Shown here piece after piece: positions 9,257 to 16,522 of a stretch of DNA of 64,000 nt; the first letter of the stretch is position 1, and the number at the start of each line of letters is the position of its first letter. A program made the position numbers and the translations under genes. The notes beneath the pieces were generated by a model. The model was given only the letters and a program-made list of their open reading frames with translations, searched no databases and had not been told where the DNA came from. This stretch comes from Candidatus Rifleibacteriota bacterium (GTDB lineage: Bacteria; Riflebacteria; Ozemobacteria; Ozemobacterales; Ozemobacteraceae): the NCBI GenBank assembly GCA_029564115.1, contig JAKQQP010000384.1, positions 1 through 64,000 on the forward strand, given 5' to 3'.

Positions 9257-9301
9257 CAAGATTTTTTTACCATCTGCCATTTATATATTAAGGAAAAGCG
9301 G

Positions 9302-11218
9302 TTATTGTTGCCCGGCGAAAAGTTCTGCCGGTGTTTTGCCGTCGTTATCCCGGGTTGTGTCGCTGGCGTCGAGCTCGAGAAGATAGATATATACTTTGCG
9401 GTGCCCGGTTGTTGCGGCATCGTGCAGGGGAGTAGAGCCGCGAATGTCGACTGCGTGTATGTTGGCACCGGCAGTATGCAGGGTTTTAACTATTTCGAGG
9501 TTGCCTGCCGCTGCGGCATAATGCATTGGGGTGCGCATAAATTCATTGGTTGCATCGAGGCTGGCACCCAGATCTATCAGCAGCTGTACAGTTTGTGGGT
9601 TTGCTCTGGCCGCTGCCCTGTGCAATGGAGTTTCAGACACCTCTGCTTCTTTTGCCGCAAGTTGCCCCGGATCACGTCTGATTATCTCTCTTATGGCTTC
9701 ATGATCTGAGTTTTCTACGGCATAAAAAATGTTGGTTGCTCTGGCGTTTATGTAAAATTTTACCGGCTGAGAGCCAAACCTGCCCGTTCGCTTGAGAAAG
9801 GTCATTCGTTCTTTGTCGCCATTCAGGCGAGCATGCACCATGGCAGTGTGCCCGGCGTTGTTTCTGGCCTCAATGTCGGCACCAAGGCCCAGCAAATTTG
9901 AGGTTATGACCGGTTTGCAGAAGAAAAGTGCGGTTGAGCCGTCGGGCAGCCTGGCGTCGATTCTTGCGCCGGCTTTTATCAGCGCAGAGATCACGGCGAG
10001 ATTTCCGACCCGGGCGGCGAGATGCAGAGGGGTGTAGTCATCGAAGTTGCGAATATTGACATCTCTGAAGCGGCTGGCAAGATTGGCGGCGATGATTTCT
10101 CTGCCTTGCCCCGGCTTGGCGCTTAGAATATGCAGAATCGTGTTGCCGCGGGCATCTTTGCGGTTAAAGTCAGCGCCGGCTTCGAGAAGTCTTTTGATAA
10201 TCACGACTCGCCCGGTTTCGGCGGCCAGCAGAAGTGGAGTTGAGCCGTTGTTATTGGCTGGGTCCAGATTTTTGGCCAGAGGCAAAAGTTTTTCAAGAAG
10301 TTGAAGATTTCCGGAAAGAACGGCCTGATGCAGGGCGGTGTTGCCGTTAATGTCGGTCTGAGAAACACCGGCGCCAGCTTTCAGTAGCCAGGCGACTATT
10401 GTTTCTCTCTTCAGGCTGATGGCTTTGAGAAGCGGCGGCCGGCCCATGGCGTCGAGCTCGTTGAGCAAGGTATCGCTTTTGGCGAGTTGGCTGGCTTTTT
10501 CGAAGTCATTATTTTCTATTGCGGCATGCAGAGCGTTGCCTCTGGGGAGCGGTGCCGGGTCGCTGTTGCCGTTGTCGACGAGTTCGCGGCAGAATCTTAT
10601 GACAAGTGGAAACCAGCCTGTTCTAAAATCAGGCTTCTGCGACATCTGATCGAGTGTTTCTCTGGCGGCGGCAAAATCTCCGAGTTGGCGTGCCAGATCC
10701 GCTATTTTAATCATGATTTCGAATTCTTTTTCGGGTGAGTGTTTGGTGTCGGTCAGACTTGTCATGAATGCCTTGCGGGCTTTTTCAAGGCAGTGTCTGC
10801 GTTCGGAGGTGGTGTTGGCAAGCCAGGCGGCTTTGAGCCATGCCTGAGCAATCTCGTGATTTTCGCGTTCGAGATGCTCGAGGATCAGAGCGAATCGCTC
10901 GGCAGCAGAATTTTTCAGGGTTTTATACTCGTTTTGCCAGAGATAACTCTTTAATCTGCTGATTTCACTGCTGCTGAAATCGGCATCGGCAAAAACTCCA
11001 TGGCAGAGTGGGCATTCTGCCACGGGAACTATTTTTCCGCTGGCCGGTCTGCCGTCGAGACAGAGCGAGGTAGTGTCGGAGGCCGGAATGACGGCCGCAT
11101 ACTCTATATTACATACCGGGCAGGTCAGTTGCTGCTGGATGGTGTCGGCCAGCGAACAAGCTTGTGTTACTGTTAAAATCAGCAACAGAATAAATTTCAG
11201 AATCAGGTTTTTTTTCAT
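9302..11218 (-). CDS. Exported ankyrin-repeat protein with N-terminal Cys cluster
   Basis: A 638-residue protein starting with a signal peptide (hydrophobic residues 5-24, possible cleavage after SLA). Next comes a paired-cysteine module, CPVC near 34 and CPLC near 69, likely a zinc site, and a helical stretch resembling DUF2225-type proteins. From about residue 225 to the end there are many ankyrin repeats, each with the G-x-TALH or TPLHxAA signature: NTALHQAVLSGN, GSTPLLLAAETG, YTPLHLAARVGN, ETPLHRAAARA, GSTPLHDAATTG. It probably binds partner proteins in the periplasm or on the surface; no enzymatic domain is visible. It lies between the Hsp70 operon and the YkgJ-type gene on the same strand. 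Confidence 0.8.
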   Translation of the reverse strand: MKKNLILKFILLLILTVTQACSLADTIQQQLTCPVCNIEYAAVIPASDTTSLCLDGRPASGKIVPVAECPLCHGVFADADFSSSEISRLKSYLWQNEYKTLKNSAAERFALILEHLERENHEIAQAWLKAAWLANTTSERRHCLEKARKAFMTSLTDTKHSPEKEFEIMIKIADLARQLGDFAAARETLDQMSQKPDFRTGWFPLVIRFCRELVDNGNSDPAPLPRGNALHAAIENNDFEKASQLAKSDTLLNELDAMGRPPLLKAISLKRETIVAWLLKAGAGVSQTDINGNTALHQAVLSGNLQLLEKLLPLAKNLDPANNNGSTPLLLAAETGRVVIIKRLLEAGADFNRKDARGNTILHILSAKPGQGREIIAANLASRFRDVNIRNFDDYTPLHLAARVGNLAVISALIKAGARIDARLPDGSTALFFCKPVITSNLLGLGADIEARNNAGHTAMVHARLNGDKERMTFLKRTGRFGSQPVKFYINARATNIFYAVENSDHEAIREIIRRDPGQLAAKEAEVSETPLHRAAARANPQTVQLLIDLGASLDATNEFMRTPMHYAAAAGNLEIVKTLHTAGANIHAVDIRGSTPLHDAATTGHRKVYIYLLELDASDTTRDNDGKTPAELFAGQQ

Positions 11219-11269
11219 GTTAATGCTTCGAATCTGTTTGATCAGGCGCAGATCAAATGCGTTTCAGGT

Positions 11270-12040
11270 TTACGGGAGATCGAGAATTTCGGGTTGTGCT
11301 CCGCTTTCCTGTTCTTCGCTGTTTTCGTAAAAATCTTCGCGAAATTCAGGTATATTTTTAGAGCTTTGCCAAAGACTTGTAAGGGGAGTCGATAATGGCA
11401 CCAGAATTTCGCGATAGATCTGCAAAGCCCGTTCGGGCGAGAAAATATAGCGAAAAAACCAGAACTCAAAAGGGAAAAAATGGATAGCACCCCGGCCAGG
11501 AAAAGGCTCAAAACTTTCAGAGTTTTCAAGTATGCGGGTTTGCAGATCCGTTAAAAAACTCTCGCTGACGGTTTGGGCCGGCAAAGCAATATCTTCGACC
11601 CGGTCACATTCGCGCCGGCCATTTTCTTTTAACAGGCCAAAAATACGACAAGCAAAAGGTCTGACTGGGTGAACCATGCAGACCTTTGTCTCGTCGTCGC
11701 GAAATATACAGCGCAAGCGCTTTTCTTTGCCGATAACTGCCTGGCGAAGATCTGGTCTCAGCGCAGACTTGACCAGCCGTCGAAGCCTTTCAGGCGGCCA
11801 GGCAATCAATATTTCTCTGATAATGCGGTGATATTCAAGAGAATATATGGAAATTGCGTTGCAACAGCGCCCGCAGTCGGCACACTTCGTGCGCGGCAAC
11901 TGCTCGTGCAGTCGATCGAGCATTTCCATGCCGAAAATGCCGTGTTCGGCTGAGGCGCTTAGAACCTTCTGCAGGTAGGCATCAAAATTTCTGGCTGCTG
12001 CAACTTTTATTTTTTGCAGCAGTTCAGTATTGAGCTGCAT
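11270..12040 (-). CDS. YkgJ-family Cys-cluster protein
   Basis: A 256-residue cytoplasmic protein with the pattern of YkgJ/CxxCxxCC proteins, thought to bind zinc or iron. CADCGRCC lies near residues 54-61, and the second half of the cluster is CMVHPVRPFACRIFG. The C-terminal third (about 170-256) matches nothing I know. AAGGAAC precedes the ATG at a good distance. It lies between the RRM gene and the ankyrin gene, all on the minus strand. Biochemical function is unknown for the family. Confidence 0.75.
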   Translation of the reverse strand: MQLNTELLQKIKVAAARNFDAYLQKVLSASAEHGIFGMEMLDRLHEQLPRTKCADCGRCCNAISIYSLEYHRIIREILIAWPPERLRRLVKSALRPDLRQAVIGKEKRLRCIFRDDETKVCMVHPVRPFACRIFGLLKENGRRECDRVEDIALPAQTVSESFLTDLQTRILENSESFEPFPGRGAIHFFPFEFWFFRYIFSPERALQIYREILVPLSTPLTSLWQSSKNIPEFREDFYENSEEQESGAQPEILDLP

Positions 12041-12108
12041 GTTGTGCCGTTCCTTTTAATTAGATGCTGTAACTCTGCAGACCTGGTTCAGAATTTTGGC
12101 CGGCTGGC

Positions 12109-12360
12109 TCAGGCCTGATTTTTGGCGAGGCTGACCGTCAGTTTTCGCCCTTCGATGGGCTGGTCGTTCATGCCGTCGACGGCGGCCTGCGCGCTTCCCT
12201 GTTCGGCAAATTCAACGAAGCCGTAGCCTCTGGAGCGTCCGGAATTTTTGTCCAGGATCACTTTGGCGCTCACGACTTTGCCGAATTTGGCAAATTCTTC
12301 TTCGAGTCTGTGGTTGTCAACGCTGAAGGGCAGATTACCAACAAATATTTTAGCAGACAT
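12109..12360 (-). CDS. Small RRM RNA-binding protein
   Basis: 83 residues forming one RNA-recognition motif and little else. RNP2 is IFVGNLPF (5-12) and RNP1 is RGYGFVEF (44-51). It resembles the cyanobacterial Rbp and related bacterial single-RRM proteins, which bind single-stranded RNA and are often cold- or stress-induced. A strong GGAGG precedes the ATG. The long non-coding stretch upstream would allow an extended leader, but I see no cold-shock box. No terminator separates it clearly from the YkgJ-type gene downstream. Confidence 0.9.
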   Translation of the reverse strand: MSAKIFVGNLPFSVDNHRLEEEFAKFGKVVSAKVILDKNSGRSRGYGFVEFAEQGSAQAAVDGMNDQPIEGRKLTVSLAKNQA

Positions 12361-12480
12361 TATACAAGTTCCTCCAAAAACATCTCGGGCTTTTTCACTG
12401 TTTTATCTCAAGTGAAGTTCAAGCCAACAAATATTTTCTCGCAGACATGGTCAAAATGCAAGCACCGGTTTTAAAAAAAA

Positions 12481-12504
12481 TTATGTACCGGTATCGGTAC
12501 ATAA
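12481..12504. promoter_or_regulatory. Operator-like perfect palindrome
   Basis: TTATGTACCG (12481-12490) and CGGTACATAA (12495-12504) are exact reverse complements around a 4-nt centre, GTAT. Flanking runs of A lie on both sides. The position between divergent genes and the 24-bp size suit a dimeric repressor site, though a transcript hairpin is also possible. Confidence 0.5.
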
Positions 12505-12506
12505 AA

Positions 12507-12536
12507 AATACTGGCAGACGGGCTGTCTGCAGTATT
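12507..12536. repeat. Inverted repeat next to the promoter
   Basis: AATACT-G-GCAGAC (12507-12519) pairs with GTCTGC-AGTATT (12525-12536) with one bulged G and a 5-nt loop. It ends 9 nt before the -35 box of the plus-strand promoter. There is no T-tract in either direction, so a regulatory site is more likely than a terminator. Confidence 0.45.
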
Positions 12537-12545
12537 TGAGAGTTC

Positions 12546-12574
12546 TTGACACTATCTGGCCGCTATGTTAAGAT
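12546..12574 (+). promoter_or_regulatory. Sigma-70 promoter for the sigma-54 activator operon
   Basis: A perfect -35 TTGACA (12546-12551), a 17-nt spacer, then TAAGAT (12569-12574). Predicted start near 12581, giving a leader of about 84 nt. Confidence 0.65.
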
Positions 12575-12664
12575 CATTTGGTACGACTGAGCCTGAGTTG
12601 TAATTTGTGATGTTAACCGTCGCAAAAGGGCTCAAGCTCATTCTTTTAAGGTTTTGTCGGCGAT

Positions 12665-13588
12665 ATGAAGTCAAAAATAATCGGTTCGAGCGATGCGATC
12701 AGAGATGTTCTTGATCTCGTATCCAAGGTTGCTGGAAGCGATGTTACCGTTCTTATTACCGGCGAAAGCGGAACCGGCAAGGAAATGGTCGCCGAGACCA
12801 TTCAACAGCAGAGTCCGCGAAAGGTAAAGCCGTTTCTGAAAATGAACTGTGCGGCGATACCGACCGAGCTCCTTGAAAGTCAGATGTTTGGTCATGAGCG
12901 TGGGGCCTTTACCGGCGCAGTGAGTCGCCAGGAGGGCTGCTTCGAACGTGCTGACGGTGGGTCGCTATTTCTCGATGAAATTGGCGATATGTCGATGATG
13001 ACACAGACGAAGCTTTTGCGCGTTCTCCAGGAACAGGAATTCGAAAGAATTGGCGGAAACAGCCCGATTCGGGTTGATGTGCGCATTCTGGCCGCGACCA
13101 ACAAGAATCTTGTCGAAGAGATCAAACGGGGTCGTTTCCGCGAAGATCTGTTCTACAGGCTAAATGTTGTCGAAATTCATGTTCCTCCCCTTCGGGATCG
13201 TATGGAAGACGTTCCGGAAATCGTCGATTCTTTCATTTCAGAGTTCAGCGTGAAATACAACAAGCCGGATCTGAAAGTCGGTCGTTCTGCGGTGCAGACT
13301 CTTATGAATTATGGTTGGCCCGGCAATGTTCGTGAGTTGCGTAACGTCATCGAGCGTGCTGTAGTTCTTTCGAAGGCTTCGCAGATAGAAACAGACGATT
13401 TCCCTGAAAAAATCAGGCAGCCATCTGTTGCGACAGGCGAATCACCTGAAGATGACCGCATTTACACTCTCGCTGAAATGGAACGCATGTATGTTCGAAA
13501 GGTTCTTGAATACGCAGGCGGCAACAAGCTCAAGGCTTCGCGTCTGTTGAATATCGATCCGAAGACTCTGCGCACCAAGCTGAGCTGA
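12665..13588 (+). CDS. Sigma-54 transcription activator lacking a sensor domain
   Basis: An AAA+ enhancer-binding protein of 307 residues that drives open-complex formation by sigma-54 RNA polymerase. The ATPase domain starts at once. Visible motifs are Walker A GESGTGKE, the sigma-54 contact loop ERGAFTGA, Walker B GGSLFLDEIGD, and the arginine-finger region REDLFYRLN. A Fis-type helix-turn-helix closes the protein (AGGNKLKASRLLNIDPKTLR). There is no receiver, GAF or PAS domain in front, as in PspF, so activity must be set by a partner protein or by amount. ComFB and STAS genes follow closely and may supply that control (inferred). The first gene of a probable operon. Confidence 0.9.
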   Translation: MKSKIIGSSDAIRDVLDLVSKVAGSDVTVLITGESGTGKEMVAETIQQQSPRKVKPFLKMNCAAIPTELLESQMFGHERGAFTGAVSRQEGCFERADGGSLFLDEIGDMSMMTQTKLLRVLQEQEFERIGGNSPIRVDVRILAATNKNLVEEIKRGRFREDLFYRLNVVEIHVPPLRDRMEDVPEIVDSFISEFSVKYNKPDLKVGRSAVQTLMNYGWPGNVRELRNVIERAVVLSKASQIETDDFPEKIRQPSVATGESPEDDRIYTLAEMERMYVRKVLEYAGGNKLKASRLLNIDPKTLRTKLS

Positions 13589-13608
13589 TATTGTAATTTG
13601 AGGCAAAA

Positions 13609-13887
13609 ATGGACGAAGTTATACTCGTAAATAAGATGGAAAGCGTTGTCAGACAGATAACCGAACAGATGATGGGTCGAAGCGACGCATCTGTGTGCGG
13701 TTGTTCGCGCTGCAAGCTCGATGTTCTGGCGCTTGCCCTCAATTCTTTGCCTCCGAAATATGTCGTAACCAATATTGGTAACGCGGTTACCAACGTTGAT
13801 CTTGATTCTTCTCAATGGCAGGCTAACGTCACCATGGCGGTATGCAATGCTATCGAGGTTGTTCGCAGCAGGCCAAGGCACAGTTGA
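13609..13887 (+). CDS. ComFB-family protein
   Basis: 92 residues matching the late-competence ComFB family: the helical start, the conserved CGCSRCKLDVLALALNSLPP (30-49) with its cysteine cluster, then YVVTNIGNAVTN. ComFB-type proteins in cyanobacteria have been reported to bind cyclic dinucleotides; whether this one does cannot be read from sequence. It lies 20 nt after a sigma-54 activator with no sensor domain and 29 nt before a STAS protein, which suggests a regulatory rather than a DNA-uptake role. No other competence genes are nearby, apart from a distant CoiA-like gene in the island. Confidence 0.8.
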   Translation: MDEVILVNKMESVVRQITEQMMGRSDASVCGCSRCKLDVLALALNSLPPKYVVTNIGNAVTNVDLDSSQWQANVTMAVCNAIEVVRSRPRHS

Positions 13888-13916
13888 TTGTGCCATATAT
13901 CTCTGTGGAGGATAAA

Positions 13917-14279
13917 ATGACTGATCAGAAAGAAAAAGAGAAACTGAGCTTCGAAAGAAAAGATGCCACCAAGGGCTATGTGGTTCTTTCGCTGATAGGC
14001 GACCTTGACATGTGGACACTGCCGGTTGCCAAAGAGCAGATTCAGAAGCTGGTCGATGAAAACAGGGTAAAAGTGGTTCTTGATCTTGAAAGAACCAATT
14101 ATATAGATTCTTCGGGCCTCGGCTTTTTTATCGGCACACTCAAGAAATTGCGTGATGCTGGTGGAGAGCTGGTTCTGATCAGTCTTAATTCGTATATCTA
14201 CGGTATTTTCCAGCTTATTCAACTGCAGCACATAATTAAAACTTATGACAGCCTTGAAGAAGCTTCGAAAGAATTTTAA
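13917..14279 (+). CDS. STAS-domain anti-sigma factor antagonist
   Basis: 120 residues, a single STAS domain of the SpoIIAA/RsbV type. The phosphorylatable serine lies in NYIDSSGLGFF, and LIGDLDMWTL is the usual first strand and loop. Such proteins release a partner from its kinase/anti-sigma factor when dephosphorylated. No anti-sigma kinase is adjacent; a SpoIIE-type phosphatase lies far away at 42.6-43.8 kb and could be relevant. The ATG at 13917 has GGAGGA in front and is preferred over an upstream in-frame ATG at 13842 that lies inside the ComFB gene. Confidence 0.87.
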   Translation: MTDQKEKEKLSFERKDATKGYVVLSLIGDLDMWTLPVAKEQIQKLVDENRVKVVLDLERTNYIDSSGLGFFIGTLKKLRDAGGELVLISLNSYIYGIFQLIQLQHIIKTYDSLEEASKEF

Positions 14280-14294
14280 CAGGAGACCCCGGAA

Positions 14295-14576
14295 ATGAAA
14301 CAGAACCTTCACCCCAAAACCAATTTGATCAACGTTACCTGCGCATGTGGCAATTCTTTCGCCACTCTGTCAACTTCAAACGAACTCAAAGTTGAAGTAT
14401 GCTCAAACTGCCATCCTTTCTTCACCGGCACCCAGCGCTTCGTCGACACCACTGGTCGCGTCGAAAGATTCAAAGCTAAACTGGAAACCCAGAAAAAAGC
14501 CGCTGAAGTCGAAGCTGCCAAAAAGAGCAAAAAAGCTGCCAAGGCTGCTACCACAACCGAAGCCAAGGCTGAGTAA
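14295..14576 (+). CDS. rpmE: 50S ribosomal protein bL31
   Basis: bL31 of 93 residues. The core (about 1-65) starts MKQNLHPK and has the zinc-binding form with CAC and [10 protein letters not shown], followed by GRVERF. The C-terminal 28 residues are an Ala/Lys/Glu tail longer than in most bL31 proteins (usual length about 70). AGGAGA precedes the ATG. A strong terminator follows directly, so much of the transcript from the sigma-54 activator operon or from a local promoter should end here. Confidence 0.95.
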   Translation: MKQNLHPKTNLINVTCACGNSFATLSTSNELKVEVCSNCHPFFTGTQRFVDTTGRVERFKAKLETQKKAAEVEAAKKSKKAAKAATTTEAKAE

Positions 14577-14596
14577 GACCTTATCGGGTTTATGAG

Positions 14597-14638
14597 AATC
14601 TGCTGCCCGAACCTTCAATGTGCGGGCAGCAGATTTTT
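14597..14638 (+). terminator. Rho-independent terminator after rpmE
   Basis: A perfect 13-bp stem, AATCTGCTGCCCG (14597-14609) with CGGGCAGCAGATT (14623-14635), a 13-nt loop and a run of five T at the 3' end. It sits 21 nt after the rpmE stop. Confidence 0.9.
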
Positions 14639-14677
14639 ACTCGTCTGCGCCCGGCAGACTCTGTTCAGGAGGTCAGG

Positions 14678-15418
14678 TTGACTCTTCATCTGCTTCGTCA
14701 TACTCCGGATCCCGACCGGCTGGTGGCTCTTGCCGCCCGCCGTTGCTATTCCGCTCGTGCTGCCGAAGATATTGAAGAGCACCTCACACAGGAAGAAATC
14801 GACAGGTTACTGGCTTTTTTGCGCCAGCGCAATCACCTGTCGCCTTTTGAACACGCTGATTTCACCTTCAGCGCTGATGGTATTTCTCGAGCCCTTTCGC
14901 ACCAGCTGGTGCGGCACAGAATCGCTTCATATTCGCAGGAAAGCCAGCGTTACGTTAATTATATGAAAGCTCCGGCGCTGCCATATATAGTGCCGCCGTC
15001 GATAGCCAAAAACCCTGATGCTCTTGCGATTTTCGATAAAACCATGCATCAGACGCTCGAAGCATATCGCAGCATGGTAAATGCCGGCGTTGCGCCCGAA
15101 GATGCCCGTTATATTTTTCCTAACGCCATCGAAACTAAACTTGTTTTTACCCTGAATGCCCGGAGTCTGTTCAATTTTTTTGAGCAGCGGTGTTGCCTCA
15201 AAGCCCAATGGGAGATAAGGCAGCTGGCTTTTGACATGTTGAAAGCCGTGCGCGAGGTGGCTCCGCAGATTTTCAAAAGCGCTGGCGCTCCGTGTCAGTT
15301 TGCCGTGAACCCGTATTGTCGCGAAAACGACGTGAATTGCCCCCAATACAAATCCATGCAGAAGAGGATAAAACAGAATGACCAGCAGAACCCTGGAGGA
15401 ATTGAGAAAGAATCTTGA
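14678..15418 (+). CDS. thyX: Flavin-dependent thymidylate synthase ThyX
   Basis: Makes dTMP from dUMP using FAD, NADPH and methylene-tetrahydrofolate. The ThyX signature RHRIASYSQESQR is intact, and the start LTLHLLRHTPDP followed by AARRCYS is the usual N-terminus. I choose TTG at 14678 because AGGAGG lies 5 nt upstream and the family begins here. The first ATG in this frame (14618) lies inside the rpmE terminator hairpin. Length is then 246 residues. The gene overlaps the next by 41 nt. No thyA is seen in the window. Confidence 0.9.
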   Translation: MTLHLLRHTPDPDRLVALAARRCYSARAAEDIEEHLTQEEIDRLLAFLRQRNHLSPFEHADFTFSADGISRALSHQLVRHRIASYSQESQRYVNYMKAPALPYIVPPSIAKNPDALAIFDKTMHQTLEAYRSMVNAGVAPEDARYIFPNAIETKLVFTLNARSLFNFFEQRCCLKAQWEIRQLAFDMLKAVREVAPQIFKSAGAPCQFAVNPYCRENDVNCPQYKSMQKRIKQNDQQNPGGIEKES

Positions 15419-16463
15419 CGAGATCGACTGCGGACTGATCAGACTGGTCAGGCAGCGCATTGACCTGGCCCGTGAAATAGGCTCTGTTAAGCGGGCCTCT
15501 GGTTTTGAAGCATGTTTTGCGCCTGTCCGCGAGGCCGATGTCTTTAAAAATCTCGATCGTTATAACCTCGAAGGTTTGAATCGGGATAACCTTGAAAACA
15601 TCTTTGTAGAGGTCGTTTCGACCTGTCGTGCCGCCCAGGAACAAGGTCGCCTGAGCGTTCTCGGTGAAAAAAACGGCTGGTTTCATGATGCTGCACTTGC
15701 CAGATTCGGGCACGCCGCTGATATTGCCGCCGTCGATAATTTTGAAGATTTTTTTGCCGAGTTGAGTAAAGGAGCGAAAAATCTTGGCTTTGTTTCCTTT
15801 ACACCTGAACATTCCGCTGAACGCCTGGCACTGATCGAGACCCTGATGTCGGGCAAGCTTTCGGTAATCGAAGAATATAACTTTGCGCCTGAATTTTCTG
15901 TGGTGACCAACAGTGCCCGCGATCTCTCAGAAGTTACCGAAATTTGCGTTACCAGCGAGATGCTGCGCCTTATGCGGCAATTTTTTATCTCTCTTTCTTT
16001 TGATCTGAAAATCAATATCTGCCGCAGCATGTCAGAGGTCTGCGAGAATCTCGAGAGCGTCAATCCTGTCGCCGCAATTCTTCCTTCCAGGCTGGTTGAA
16101 AGCTACAAAAATCTTATTGTTATAAAATCTGGTATCAAGTCTGAACTGGTTCCGCAGGTCAAGTTTCTGACCCTTTCAATCAAATCGGGGCAACAGTATG
16201 GAGCTGGTCTGAAGACGACATTGATGTGTCCGGTCAACAAAAGAAGCGAGCATATGTATGATATCGTCGCTTTTATGCGCGACCGTCAGATCGAGATCAC
16301 CGATATTCATAACCTGAATTTTGTCGATAAACCCTGGGATACAGTGGTAATAATCGAGATGATTCTGCCCGAAGACAAAGGCCGCTTCGATCAGTTGATG
16401 CAGCAGCTTGAAAAAAAAGGGTTGCTGGCTCGTTGTTGCGGTTATTACCCGGTGTTCAAATAG
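15378..16463 (+). CDS. Chorismate mutase with degenerate prephenate dehydratase and ACT domains
   Basis: 361 residues laid out like bifunctional PheA. Residues 1-90 are an intact AroQ chorismate mutase: LRKNLDEIDCGLIRLVRQRI, IGSVKRASG and VREADVF keep the active-site Arg, Lys and Glu positions. Residues 95-270 align with prephenate dehydratase but have lost its motifs. The GPxGTFS loop reads GEKNGWF, the PIENS segment reads FTPEHS, and the catalytic TRF motif reads LTLS. Residues 280-360 are an ACT domain (KTTLMCPVNKRSEHMYDIV), which normally binds phenylalanine. So mutase activity and allostery are likely, dehydratase activity doubtful. It starts 41 nt inside thyX. Confidence 0.75.
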   Translation: MTSRTLEELRKNLDEIDCGLIRLVRQRIDLAREIGSVKRASGFEACFAPVREADVFKNLDRYNLEGLNRDNLENIFVEVVSTCRAAQEQGRLSVLGEKNGWFHDAALARFGHAADIAAVDNFEDFFAELSKGAKNLGFVSFTPEHSAERLALIETLMSGKLSVIEEYNFAPEFSVVTNSARDLSEVTEICVTSEMLRLMRQFFISLSFDLKINICRSMSEVCENLESVNPVAAILPSRLVESYKNLIVIKSGIKSELVPQVKFLTLSIKSGQQYGAGLKTTLMCPVNKRSEHMYDIVAFMRDRQIEITDIHNLNFVDKPWDTVVIIEMILPEDKGRFDQLMQQLEKKGLLARCCGYYPVFK

Positions 16464-16492
16464 TTGGTTAATTAAGAGTTCTGTGTTATAAT
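16464..16492 (+). promoter_or_regulatory. Predicted promoter of trkA-trkH
   Basis: TTGGTT (16464-16469), a 17-nt spacer and a perfect TATAAT (16487-16492) start immediately after the stop of the previous gene. Predicted transcript start near 16499, leaving a leader of about 24 nt before the trkA ATG. Confidence 0.6.
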
Positions 16493-16522
16493 CAGCCCTG
16501 AAATCTTATTCAGGCAGAAGAA

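Larger units (their letters stand above)
12361..12664. other. Divergent control region, RRM gene / sigma-54 activator gene
   Basis: This 304-bp gene-free stretch holds two strong inverted repeats (listed separately), a good plus-strand sigma-70 promoter, and an RNA hairpin at the start of the plus-strand leader: GAGCCTGAG at 12589-12597 pairs with CTCAAGCTC at 12631-12639 with one mismatch. The plus-strand leader is about 80 nt. I do not recognise a known riboswitch. Confidence 0.5.

Noticed and set aside
14618..14677. ATG start for thyX at 14618
   Set aside because: The codons lie within the rpmE terminator hairpin, and family members begin at the TTG with a good ribosome site at 14678.
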